Below are positions 35,355-42,593 of a stretch of DNA of 64,000 nt, in pieces (position 1 is the first letter of the stretch; each line of letters opens with the position of its first letter). Position numbers and translations under genes: made by a program. This stretch comes from Chloroflexota bacterium. GTDB taxonomy: Bacteria; Chloroflexota; Dehalococcoidia; DSTF01; RBG-16-68-14. The DNA is taken from NCBI GenBank assembly GCA_029262675.1, contig JAJCYW010000010.1, positions 1 through 64,000 on the forward strand, in the 5' to 3' direction. Below the pieces are notes generated by a model. That model had not been told where the DNA came from, did not search any database, and saw only the letters and a list, made by a program, of their open reading frames with translations.

Positions 35355-35382
35355 CAGGTGGCGACGAGACGGTCGCCACCTG
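35355..35382 (+). terminator. Terminator after two-component/PepSY locus
   Basis: CAGGTGGCGAC and GTCGCCACCTG form a perfect 11-base-pair stem with loop GAGACG, 33 bases after the PepSY stop, followed by TCGTTGTC. Confidence 0.8.
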
Positions 35383-35512
35383 TCGTTGTCCCGCCCGGCA
35401 CCGCGCCGGCAGCCGCCTTATTCAGAACTTCATTGCCCCAGCATACGCTGGCGTTACGATACACCCCGCGCAGATGAGAGAAACGCTGGTTGTGCCGTAA
35501 CGCCCGTTCGCG

Positions 35513-35704
35513 CTACGGCCGCGGCGACGCAGCCCCCTGGTCCCGCGACACCTCGCCGTAGCTGATGCCGGCTACGTGGCTCATCTCGCGCTCCATGTTG
35601 CCCATGAACCCAGAGACGAAAACGAGCGGCTGCCCTTCGCCTGATGTCGCATATGCGATGCGAGTACCATCCGCGCTGGTGCAGAAATGAATGCGCGGCT
35701 CCAT
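35513..35704 (-). pseudogene. Chimeric remnant: hydrolase/cyclase-type 5' end joined to glutamate-synthase-family 3' end
   Basis: An open frame of 63 codons. The first half, MEPRIHFCTSADGTRIAYAT and GEGQPLVFVSGF, is the start of an alpha/beta-hydrolase-type protein cut off after the first strands. The second half, REMSHVAGISYGEVSRD, nearly equals the last residues of the enzyme at 39131-40750 (REMSHLTGISYGGVSRD), including at DNA level. The junction is near 35610. Its ATG overlaps the stop of the SDR gene (TGATG). It is best read as a deletion scar; a functional short peptide cannot be excluded. Confidence 0.7.
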
Positions 35705-36537
35705 CAGCCTCCCCCTCCGGCCGGCCCTTGCGGCAGGGCCCCCAACCGCTGGGCCATTTCAGTCCACCCGCGCCCGCCTATGAGACCTCCGTCCACAACG
35801 AGGGCGTGACCGTTGACGAAGGACGAATCATCGCTCGCCAGCCAGAGCGCGGCGTTGGCGATGTCTTCGGGCAGGCCGCTCCTCTGGATTGGCTGAAGTC
35901 CGGCCAGCAACGGCTTGATCATCTCCACCGCCGCCGCATCGCCCACGTCGCCGAAGAACGGCTTGAAGATGGGCGTCGCGATTCCGCCCGGACAGATGCA
36001 GTTCACGCGTATGCCGCTCTCCCCCAACTCCATCGCAACCGTTCGTGTCAGATGGATCACCGCGGCCTTCGCCGCACTGTAGACGTGTGGGCCGTATCCG
36101 GTACGCAGGCCGGCAACGCTCGCAGTGCTGATGATCGTCCCGCTACCTTGTATCTTCATCACCGCGGCGGCCTGTTTCATGCCGACGAAGACGCCGCGCA
36201 GGAGAACGCCCATGAGATCGTCATAGGCGTCCATGGGTACCTCGTCGATTGGCAGGTTTTCGCCGCCAAGGCCCGCGTTGTTGAACATGCAGTCCAGCTG
36301 ACCGTACTCATCCACCGCCCGTTGGATAGCTCGCCGCACGTCGTCCTCATTGCTCACATCCGTGTGTTGGAAAACGGCCGTTCCGCCGAGCGCATCCGCG
36401 AGCGTTTCGCCCTTGGCATCCTGAATATCGGCGATTACGACCCGCGCTCCTTCTTCGGTAAAGCGTCGAACCGTGCCCTCTCCGATGCCGCTCGCCCCGC
36501 CCGTAATGACAGCGACTTTATCATCAAGCCTACCCAT
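35704..36537 (-). CDS. Short-chain dehydrogenase/reductase
   Basis: 277 residues from ATG at 36537, chosen because GGAGG lies 8 bases upstream; the upstream open frame is only a repeat remnant. Cofactor loop VAVITGGASGIGEG, ADIQD after strand 2 (acidic, so NAD(H) is likely), NNAG, catalytic Ser in TASVAG, and YSAAK supply the classical SDR set. The end GHALVVDGGLIGG is typical. The substrate is unknown. Its stop TGA overlaps the ATG of the remnant at 35704 by one base. Confidence 0.9.
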   Translation of the reverse strand: MGRLDDKVAVITGGASGIGEGTVRRFTEEGARVVIADIQDAKGETLADALGGTAVFQHTDVSNEDDVRRAIQRAVDEYGQLDCMFNNAGLGGENLPIDEVPMDAYDDLMGVLLRGVFVGMKQAAAVMKIQGSGTIISTASVAGLRTGYGPHVYSAAKAAVIHLTRTVAMELGESGIRVNCICPGGIATPIFKPFFGDVGDAAAVEMIKPLLAGLQPIQRSGLPEDIANAALWLASDDSSFVNGHALVVDGGLIGGRGWTEMAQRLGALPQGPAGGGG

Positions 36538-36628
36538 ACTGAAATCCTCCGTCTCCTGCTTGCGCGGCGTCCTCAACGCCGATGCTGACGCCGTCTTCGG
36601 TCTTTGCGTACTGGATGCGAAGCCCAAT
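36530..36628 (-). repeat. MEPRIQYA-type leader remnant (start codon changed to ATT)
   Basis: ATT GGG CTT then CGCATCCAGTACGCAAAGAC encode (I)GLRIQYAKTEDGVSIG, in frame to a TAG at 36530 that overlaps the SDR start. It matches the other leaders in this region from CGCATCCAGTACGC onward, but the ATGGAGCCG start is altered. Confidence 0.75.
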
Positions 36629-36630
36629 CC

Positions 36631-37089
36631 CTATAGGATCGAGTACACCTTGTAACCGACCCAGTTCGGCGCGAACCTGCCGACGGCGACGGCCACGATT
36701 CGGTTCAGCCAGGAGTACTTCTCCGACGCGGTTTCGTAGACCGGGGCAGTCCGGAAATAGTACTCGGACGGGTCGACGGACTCCCCCTGTGCGACCCTCT
36801 GCGCGATATCAGGCGAGGCGCTGATGATGCCTCGGTAGTAGGTATAGATGAGGTGGCCATCATCGGTGCGCAGGGTGCCCCGGACATCTAGCTCGCCTGC
36901 ACCGTCCGGACGCAGCAGTAGCCAATCACCGCCTCCGGGGAGGACCTCTCCCTTGAGCTTCGGGCCTTCGACCGTCCCGCCCTTCACGTAGTAGATCTGT
37001 CTGTTGCCGTGCGGCGTCGCACCCACGTCTTGCGGCGCCTCCAGGTCCACGCTCACTTCACACAGGAACTCCGTCTCTAGTTCTGCCAT
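36631..37089 (-). CDS. DUF3237-family protein
   Basis: 152 residues; AGGAGGAGAG precedes the ATG. ETEFLCEVSVDLEAPQDVG, GGDWLLLRPDGAGELDVRG, IYTYYRGI and YYFRTAPVYETASEKYSWLN follow the small barrel-like DUF3237 (UPF0311) family, whose function is not established. It sits between two leader repeats in the minus-strand run and is likely part of one polycistronic unit with its neighbours. Confidence 0.85.
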   Translation of the reverse strand: MAELETEFLCEVSVDLEAPQDVGATPHGNRQIYYVKGGTVEGPKLKGEVLPGGGDWLLLRPDGAGELDVRGTLRTDDGHLIYTYYRGIISASPDIAQRVAQGESVDPSEYYFRTAPVYETASEKYSWLNRIVAVAVGRFAPNWVGYKVYSIL

Positions 37090-37167
37090 GCTCTCTCCTC
37101 CTCGTAGCTTCTCCTCAAGCCGCTAGCCGCGACCGCGTTTCTGGGGAGCCATCAGCTGCATGCGCAC

Positions 37168-37206
37168 TCAATTCCTTGTCTTCGCGTACTGGATGCGCGG
37201 TTCCAT
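37168..37206 (-). repeat. MEPRIQYA leader minigene (12 aa)
   Basis: ATGGAACCGCGCATCCAGTA starts a 12-residue frame (MEPRIQYAKTRN) ending TGA at 37168. Its ATG shares a base with the stop of the hydrolase gene (TGATG), so ribosomes could pass directly from one to the other. Confidence 0.75.
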
Positions 37207-37937
37207 CAGTCCGGCTCCGCGCGTTCCAGCGATTTCAGGTGGGCGGCGAGCTCCTCAGGCGCGGAGAAGAAGGGCGAGTGGCTCGTATTCATAGCGATGA
37301 CCTTTCGGCACGGTAGGGCGCTATACATCTCCTTCTGTGCCGCTGGAGAGAGAGCCCTGTCATCTAGGCACTCAATATACACCCGGGGAACCCGCCCGAA
37401 GTTCTCCTCAGTCGTGCTCACCGGCGTTGCAGTGGGAGCGAGCGCCTGGGGACATAGTAGAGATCTCGCCCGCGCCACGTCTTCGTTGGAACAGTCGCCG
37501 TAGAAGACCTCCTTGACGGCTTCGTCTCTCACCGTGGTGTAACTCTGATCGTCGGCAAAGATCAGACTTGGCGGAACCAACGAATCCGCGTCCGCGAGAG
37601 CCGCCTGGAGTAGAGTTTGTCCGTCTGGCAGAAGGTAGGCAGCCAGATACACCGAGTTCTTGATTCTCTCAGGTCGATGCTCGGCAGCCTGCGTAACTAT
37701 GGTGCCGCCCATGCTGTGGCCGACCAAAACCACGGGTTCTGGCTGCTCATCCAGGATCGCACAGACACGGTCAGCATAGGCCTGCAGTGAAACCTCGGCG
37801 ATAGGTGTATGGTCCTGACCGTGACCCGGCAGGTCAGGGGCCTTCACAACGTGACCTGCCTTCTTCAGGAGGGGAACGACCTTGTCCCAACACCAGGCAC
37901 CGTGCCACGACCCGTGAATCAACACGTACGTACTCAT
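37206..37937 (-). CDS. Alpha/beta hydrolase, esterase/hydroxynitrile-lyase-like
   Basis: 243 residues. HGSWHGAWCWDKVVPLL (oxyanion side), DLPGHG, the nucleophile GHSMGG, the acid in CLDDRALSP and the catalytic His in MNTSHSPFFSAPEEL form a full triad. The layout matches the small esterases related to plant MES/HNL proteins, common in soil bacteria. Substrate unknown. Its ATG overlaps the end of an upstream leader minigene (ATGA) and its stop overlaps the next leader (TGATG). Confidence 0.9.
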   Translation of the reverse strand: MSTYVLIHGSWHGAWCWDKVVPLLKKAGHVVKAPDLPGHGQDHTPIAEVSLQAYADRVCAILDEQPEPVVLVGHSMGGTIVTQAAEHRPERIKNSVYLAAYLLPDGQTLLQAALADADSLVPPSLIFADDQSYTTVRDEAVKEVFYGDCSNEDVARARSLLCPQALAPTATPVSTTEENFGRVPRVYIECLDDRALSPAAQKEMYSALPCRKVIAMNTSHSPFFSAPEELAAHLKSLERAEPD

Positions 37938-37987
37938 GCAATGCTCAGACCATCGCTGGTTGTCGCGTACTGGATGCGCGGCTCCAT
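37934..37987 (-). repeat. MEPRIQYA leader minigene (17 aa)
   Basis: ATGGAGCCGCGCATCCAGTA begins MEPRIQYATTSDGLSIA, which stops at a TGA overlapping the hydrolase start (ATGA). The arrangement would place a terminating ribosome exactly at the next start. Confidence 0.8.
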
Positions 37988-38003
37988 CAGCCCTGCTCGG
38001 TGG

Positions 38004-38525
38004 TCACGAGTGCTTCTCTCGCTGTGCGTCCTGCAGACCGCCTATCTTCTCGGCGCTGCGTTCGTAGATGTCCGGCACAGGCCAGCCGTTCAGGCCGGCG
38101 TAGGTGTCGATCTGGCTCCGGTGGTGGATGTCATGCTCGAGCATCATCATCAGCACACGCCAGCCCGAGAGGGTGCCGTCTGTGTCGATCATCGGGATGT
38201 TGCGCTCCAGCCATGCGTCTGGCGTATCGTCGAGCTGGCGATGGAGCTCTTCTGCGCTCTCCGCGATCGCCGGTCGCCAGCGGTCCCTGGCGCTGACGTC
38301 TGGAGGCGCCGGACTGATCCAGCCCGCGCCTTGATACGCGGATGCGAAGTACAGGCGCGACCCAGCCATGTGGCCTATCAGCGTATTGATGCTCCAAGCG
38401 TACTCGCCCTCGGCCACCTCCGGCGTCCAGCCATCCGCTTCGGGCGGCAGCGCCCCGATGTCGCGCAGCGCCCGCCGATTGACGGCATCGAAGTACTTGA
38501 GGAAGGCGTCGATCGAAACGAACAT
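38004..38525 (-). CDS. DinB-family protein
   Basis: 173 residues, four-helix bundle expected. Metal-binding His positions appear in LIGHMAGSRLYFA and LEHDIHHRSQIDTY, as in DinB/YfiT-type proteins; many act as thiol-dependent S-transferases. A SINTLIGHM segment and YAGLNG end are typical. Substrate unknown. It follows a leader minigene that stops two bases before its ATG. Confidence 0.85.
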   Translation of the reverse strand: MFVSIDAFLKYFDAVNRRALRDIGALPPEADGWTPEVAEGEYAWSINTLIGHMAGSRLYFASAYQGAGWISPAPPDVSARDRWRPAIAESAEELHRQLDDTPDAWLERNIPMIDTDGTLSGWRVLMMMLEHDIHHRSQIDTYAGLNGWPVPDIYERSAEKIGGLQDAQREKHS

Positions 38526-38527
38526 CG

Positions 38528-38593
38528 TTAGTGCCCCACCATCAGTGCGTTTACCCAGCCCCTGGACTTTGGGTACCAGATACGTGGCTCCAT
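38528..38593 (-). repeat. MEPRI-type leader minigene (21 aa), diverged
   Basis: ATGGAGCCACGTATCTGGTA starts MEPRIWYPKSRGWVNALMVG and ends TAA at 38528, two bases before the DinB start. The first five residues are conserved while the rest has drifted. Confidence 0.65.
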
Positions 38594-38737
38594 GGCAGGG
38601 CCATCATACATCACCGCCGCCTCCGGCTATACACGCCGGCCTGCTCGCACTTCGGTGCGCTGCAGACGGCAGGCGGACGACTGCATCTCTGTTCTGGCAC
38701 CCGTCGTTCGAGGGCGTGCGCGATGGGCGCGGTCGTC

Positions 38738-39040
38738 CTAGTAGTCGACGTCCTCGACGTCCTCGCCCAGCCACATCTCCGGCAGTTTACTGAGGCTTGC
38801 GTCTGCGGCGATCTGCTTGAGCATGTCCTCCCTTGACGTCGCCTCTACCCATGCCTTTGCCTGCTCGAGGTCGCTGAAGCGAACGACCACCGTCACGCGG
38901 TGCGGGTCGTTCAGGTCGCGGACGAGTGTGTGGCCGGTTCCCGTGAACCGCTTGCGATGACCGTTTGCCGTGTCCAGAAAAGGCTTGAACTTGTTCCAGT
39001 CCTCGTAATGCAGTTTCACTAGCATCGTCGCCGTGGGCAT
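38738..39040 (-). CDS. Small dimeric alpha-beta-barrel-like protein
   Basis: 100 residues from ATG at 39040 (GGAGG 6 bases upstream). VKLHYEDWNKFKPFLDTANG, DPHRVTVVVRFSDLEQAKAW and the acidic end suggest a ferredoxin-like fold of the dimeric alpha-beta-barrel group (monooxygenase or EthD-like). No catalytic residues can be assigned. It lies 90 bases downstream of the Rieske/glutamate-synthase-like gene in the same direction. Confidence 0.6.
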   Translation of the reverse strand: MPTATMLVKLHYEDWNKFKPFLDTANGHRKRFTGTGHTLVRDLNDPHRVTVVVRFSDLEQAKAWVEATSREDMLKQIAADASLSKLPEMWLGEDVEDVDY

Positions 39041-39130
39041 GGCATCCTCCGTTGCTGTATACACCGTTCCTTTCGACTGTACCAGTTGTCAGCCAAGACG
39101 GCGGGCGCTCCGAGCGCGACGCGGCAACGA

Positions 39131-40750
39131 TTAGTCCCGCGACACCCCGCCGTAGCTGATGCCGGTCAGGTGGCTCATCTCTCGCTGCCAGGTGGTGAGG
39201 TCGTCCGGCGAGAACTCGTTGACGTGCCGGTGGCCGCAGGCTCTGGCCATCACCTGTATCAGCTCCGTCGCCGCGCCGAAGAAGTTCGCTAGTCGCTTTG
39301 CCGACTCTTCTACGACGAGCCGATCGCGCAGGTGCGGCTGCTGCGTGGCGATGCCGACCGGGCAGTTGTTGGTGTGGCAGGCCCGCATGCCGAGGCAGCC
39401 GATCGCCTGGATGGCGGCGTTGGAGACCGCGACCGCGTCGGCGCCCAGCGCGAGCGCCTTGACAAAGTCCTCGGGCAGCCGCAGCCCACCGGTGATCACC
39501 AGCGTGACATCGTCGCGGCCCTGCTGATCCAGGTAACGACGGGCGCGGGCGAGGGCGGGTATCGTCGGCACCGATATGTTGTCGCGGAAGAGCAGCGGCG
39601 CGGCGCCCGTACCACCGCCTCGGCCGTCGAGGATGACGTAGTCGACGCCGATCTCGAGCGCGGCGTCGAGGTCGCGTTCGATGTGCTGGGCCGACATCTT
39701 GACGCCGATTGGCATGCCGCCGGTTGCGTCCCGCGCCTCGCCGGCGAACCGGCGATAGTCATCCACCTTTTCCCAGTCGGGGAAGCGGGGAGGCGAGATC
39801 GCCGGCTGCCCCTCGGCCAGGCCGCGCACCTCCGCGATCTTGCCAGTCACCTTGTCGCCCGGCAGGTGGCCACCCGTGCCGGTCTTCGCGCCCTGTCCCG
39901 CCTTGAAGTGAAACGCCTGGGCCTTCTGCACCTTGTCCATCGAGAATCCGAATCGTCCCGACGCAAGCTCATAGAAGTAGCGAGAGTTCGCGGATTGCTC
40001 TTCGGGCAGCATCCCGCCTTCGCCGGAGCAGATTCCCGTTCCCGCCAGCTCGGCGCCCTTGGCGAGCGCTACCTTGGCTTCCTCGGACAGCGCTCCGAAG
40101 CTCATATCCGATACGAACAACGGAATATCGAGTCGCAGCGGTTTCGCCGCGTTCGGGCCGATGACGACCTCTGTGCCCACCGGTTCGTCGTCTAGGCGCG
40201 GCAGCCGATGTAGCTGCGCCGTGAGGATCTGGATGTCGTCCCACATCGGCAGTTGATCGCGGCGCACGCCCATCGCGGCTACGCGACCGTGCTGGCCGGT
40301 CGCTCTCAGGCCCTTGGCCGCGAGCTGTCGGATATACCCGGCGTGGGGCTCTTCCGGCGTGCCGTGCGGGTCGGCGTAGAGACCTTGGTATGCGTCGCGA
40401 TTATACGGCTGTGGGTTCCGGCGCTCCCACTCCGCGATCTCGTCCTCGTCCACCCAGACCGCGTCGTCCTCGATCCACGACCGGAAGCGCTGCAGCCGTT
40501 CGTCGTTGTTGTACGCGCTCACGCCCGTCTTGTAGCCGTAGTCCCAACCGTGGACGCCGCAGATCAGGTCGGCGCCCTTAATCTGGCCGTCCGCGAGCAG
40601 CGCGCCGCGATGCAGGCAGCGGCCGTACATCACGGACGCTTCTTCCGCGTCCGGCCAGCGGATCACGACGAGGTCGACGTTGGCGACCAGCGCGTAGGCA
40701 GGCGTCAGTGGCTCCAGGCTATCCCAGTCGGCGACCTTGGCGTTCGTCAT
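39131..40750 (-). CDS. Rieske-fused FMN glutamate synthase-family protein
   Basis: 539 residues. The N-terminal part (about 1-95) is a Rieske [2Fe-2S] domain with CLHRG and CGVHGWDY. The remainder is a glutamate-synthase-like FMN barrel: DIPLFVSDMSFGALSEEAK, GEGGMLPEEQ, IGVKMSAQH, DYVILDGRGGGTGAAP and ITGGLRLPEDFVKALALGAD. The iron-sulfur signature CLGMRACHTNNCPVGIATQ matches the [3Fe-4S] site of glutamate synthase. There is no amidotransferase domain, so it is one of the stand-alone GltB2-like oxidoreductases. Electron flow from Rieske to FMN is an inference. A remnant of its 3' end lies in the chimera at 35513. Confidence 0.9.
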   Translation of the reverse strand: MTNAKVADWDSLEPLTPAYALVANVDLVVIRWPDAEEASVMYGRCLHRGALLADGQIKGADLICGVHGWDYGYKTGVSAYNNDERLQRFRSWIEDDAVWVDEDEIAEWERRNPQPYNRDAYQGLYADPHGTPEEPHAGYIRQLAAKGLRATGQHGRVAAMGVRRDQLPMWDDIQILTAQLHRLPRLDDEPVGTEVVIGPNAAKPLRLDIPLFVSDMSFGALSEEAKVALAKGAELAGTGICSGEGGMLPEEQSANSRYFYELASGRFGFSMDKVQKAQAFHFKAGQGAKTGTGGHLPGDKVTGKIAEVRGLAEGQPAISPPRFPDWEKVDDYRRFAGEARDATGGMPIGVKMSAQHIERDLDAALEIGVDYVILDGRGGGTGAAPLLFRDNISVPTIPALARARRYLDQQGRDDVTLVITGGLRLPEDFVKALALGADAVAVSNAAIQAIGCLGMRACHTNNCPVGIATQQPHLRDRLVVEESAKRLANFFGAATELIQVMARACGHRHVNEFSPDDLTTWQREMSHLTGISYGGVSRD

Positions 40751-40766
40751 GTTCGGCCTCCCTGGG

Positions 40767-40784
40767 CTATAGCTGCGGCTCCGT
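40767..40784 (-). repeat. Degenerate MEPRI-type leader remnant
   Basis: ACGGAGCCGCAGCTATAG would read (T)EPQL and stop; it corresponds to ATGGAGCCGCGCATC with the start codon lost. It lies 16 bases upstream of the gene starting at 40750, the same position as the other leaders. Confidence 0.45.
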
Positions 40785-40920
40785 CAGCCCTGTTCCGGCA
40801 CCGCGAACAGCCGCTGCGAAGCGCGCTTCCTCGCTATCGGGCCTCATCTTACCAGTACACAGGGGGTTCGCACGCCCGGAACGGCGTACGTCGCGCAGGT
40901 GGTGGCTGGAAGGAGCGTAC

Positions 40921-40995
40921 TGGCGGCCGCAGTAGGATTCGAACCTGCGGCCCGCGGATCAGAAGTCCGCTGAGCCGCGGGCACGGACTGCGGCG
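40921..40995 (-). tRNA. tRNA-Arg(TCT)-like sequence with degenerate D-arm
   Basis: The 3' half is tRNA-like: anticodon stem GCGGA/TCCGC with loop CTTCTGA (anticodon TCT), variable loop GGGCC, T-arm GCAGG-TTCGAAT-CCTAC with one mismatch, acceptor strand TGCGGCC, then GCCA. The 5' acceptor strand is CGCCGCA (first pair C:C). The stretch where the D-arm should be (CCGTGCCCGCGGCTCA) lacks the usual A14 and a proper 4-base-pair stem, and instead pairs with the anticodon region (GCCCGCGG/CCGCGGGC). It is either an aberrant tRNA or a tRNA whose 5' half was replaced. The rest of the 40751-41113 gap shows nothing else. Confidence 0.5.
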
Positions 40996-41113
40996 GAAGC
41001 GCGCTCAGGTAGCGACCACGCTGACGTCTTCGCGGTCATGGAAGACGGTCGATTGGTCCAACTTGGCTGTGGTAGGACGATTGGCCTCGAGGATCACTGG
41101 AGCTGGCGCGTTG

Positions 41114-42538
41114 TCAGGCGGCGTCTTGCTCAGTTGGCTGGCTCGCGCCAAAGTACAGAAGACAGGCCGCATCGATTGAGTCACGGTTGAGTGCAGGCTT
41201 GCGCCCTTGGAAGTCGGCCTCGTCAATCACGGTAGTGACGATGTCGCGCGGGTAACAGCATCGCGCAGCGGGCATGCCCGGCGCGAAGCAGCGATCGGCC
41301 AGGTACTGCACTGCGTCCTCCGACCATTCGATATCGAGGCGCGCGCAATACCTCCGGGTGATCTCAACGAACTGGTCGCGGTCTGGCCCTGGGACTTCTA
41401 TCTTGTAGGCGATTCGCCGAAGATACGCCTCGTCCATCAGGTCCTTCAGCGTCAGGTTCGTCGAGAAAACGATAGTCACGTCGAGCGGCAGCCTCACGAC
41501 CTCGCTTGATCCCAGCGCGAACGCGTCGAATCCTTGCTCCATCATCAGCACCCAGCGGTTGAGGATCTCCTTGGGCGAGATCTTCTGTCTGCCGAGATCG
41601 TCGACGACGAGGACTCCGCCCTGCGCCACTACGGAAAGCGGGGCGTTGTGGACCCCCTGCGTCGCGTCGTAGGTCATGTCTAGCGCTTCGGCGCCCATGT
41701 CTCCTCCGACGATGACGTTCGGACGGTGCACAGGCAGCCAACGGCGGTCGCGGCGCAGCGCTTCACCGGCCCACAGCTCCACGGTGTCTGTTTCATTGGT
41801 CGATACTGTCGGTTCGTCATTGACTTTCGATTTATGCACGTCGGGATCGAACACCCGAATGAGTTGGCCGTGGCTGAACATGGCGTGTGGGATCACGACG
41901 GTACCAATCGCAACGTTAGCTATCGACGTAACGATGTCCGACTTTCCGTTGCCCGACGGCCCGTAGACCATGAGGGCGCGTCGGGAAAAGAACGCCTGCC
42001 CGAATACCTCGATTAGACGGTCTGGCACCACCAAGTGCTTTAATGCCTTCTGGATCTCGGATAGTGGCGGCCGCTTGAATCGTTTGATCTGCTCGCTGAC
42101 GATCTCGTTGTAGGCGCCGACCGGCACGGGCGCGACGCCAACGTACCGCGAACGGTCCAGCGCTTCATGAGCGGCATTCTTTCCGCGGTCCGTCAGGCGA
42201 TACTGATACAGCCCGCCCGCCTGCGCGCTGGAGCGGTCGATCTCGGCCAGGCGCTCACTGGTGAGCCCTTCGAGAAGCTCATCAATCACGCGCTGGTGGA
42301 GTCCCATACCTTGGGCGAGGCTGGCGACAGTGGCCATGTCTTTCGCCCAGATCGTCTTGAGCAGCAACTCCCGGAGAAATGCATCCGGGATCCCCGTCTC
42401 TTTGACCGACTTCGGGGCGAGCGGGACGTATGACCACGGATCGGCCGACTCGCCCAGATCGGCCGGATCGGCCGGTCGTGCCGGCGAAAACGGCTGCTCC
42501 TCGCCGTTCGGCGTCGGGTCTGCATGCTCTATCTGCAC
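41114..42538 (-). CDS. AAA-type ATPase with N-terminal winged helix
   Basis: 474 residues; GTG start with GGGAGC upstream. After an Asp/Pro-rich tail, an N-terminal winged-helix-like part (about 50-140, LASLAQ-type and YRLTDRGKNAAHEAL) precedes an ATPase core with Walker A GPSGNGKSD, Walker B GGVLVVDDLGR, sensor VFSTNLTLKDL and an arginine finger candidate in AYLRRIAYKIEV. The C-terminal part includes CFAPGMPAARCCYPRDI. It resembles MoxR-like/DnaC-like ATPases found beside surface-structure or gliding genes. Its partner is unknown. It is divergent from the GGDEF/HD-GYP gene with only 55 bases between starts. Confidence 0.8.
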   Translation of the reverse strand: MQIEHADPTPNGEEQPFSPARPADPADLGESADPWSYVPLAPKSVKETGIPDAFLRELLLKTIWAKDMATVASLAQGMGLHQRVIDELLEGLTSERLAEIDRSSAQAGGLYQYRLTDRGKNAAHEALDRSRYVGVAPVPVGAYNEIVSEQIKRFKRPPLSEIQKALKHLVVPDRLIEVFGQAFFSRRALMVYGPSGNGKSDIVTSIANVAIGTVVIPHAMFSHGQLIRVFDPDVHKSKVNDEPTVSTNETDTVELWAGEALRRDRRWLPVHRPNVIVGGDMGAEALDMTYDATQGVHNAPLSVVAQGGVLVVDDLGRQKISPKEILNRWVLMMEQGFDAFALGSSEVVRLPLDVTIVFSTNLTLKDLMDEAYLRRIAYKIEVPGPDRDQFVEITRRYCARLDIEWSEDAVQYLADRCFAPGMPAARCCYPRDIVTTVIDEADFQGRKPALNRDSIDAACLLYFGASQPTEQDAA

Positions 42539-42593
42539 GGGCTGCTCCCACCTGCATCTTGTACGGACAGCGTACGATCACATTGTCGGCTCG

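Noticed and set aside
40253..41179. 308-codon plus-strand open frame opposite the Rieske/glutamate-synthase gene
   Set aside because: It is antisense to a gene with clear catalytic motifs and has no recognisable domain or ribosome site.
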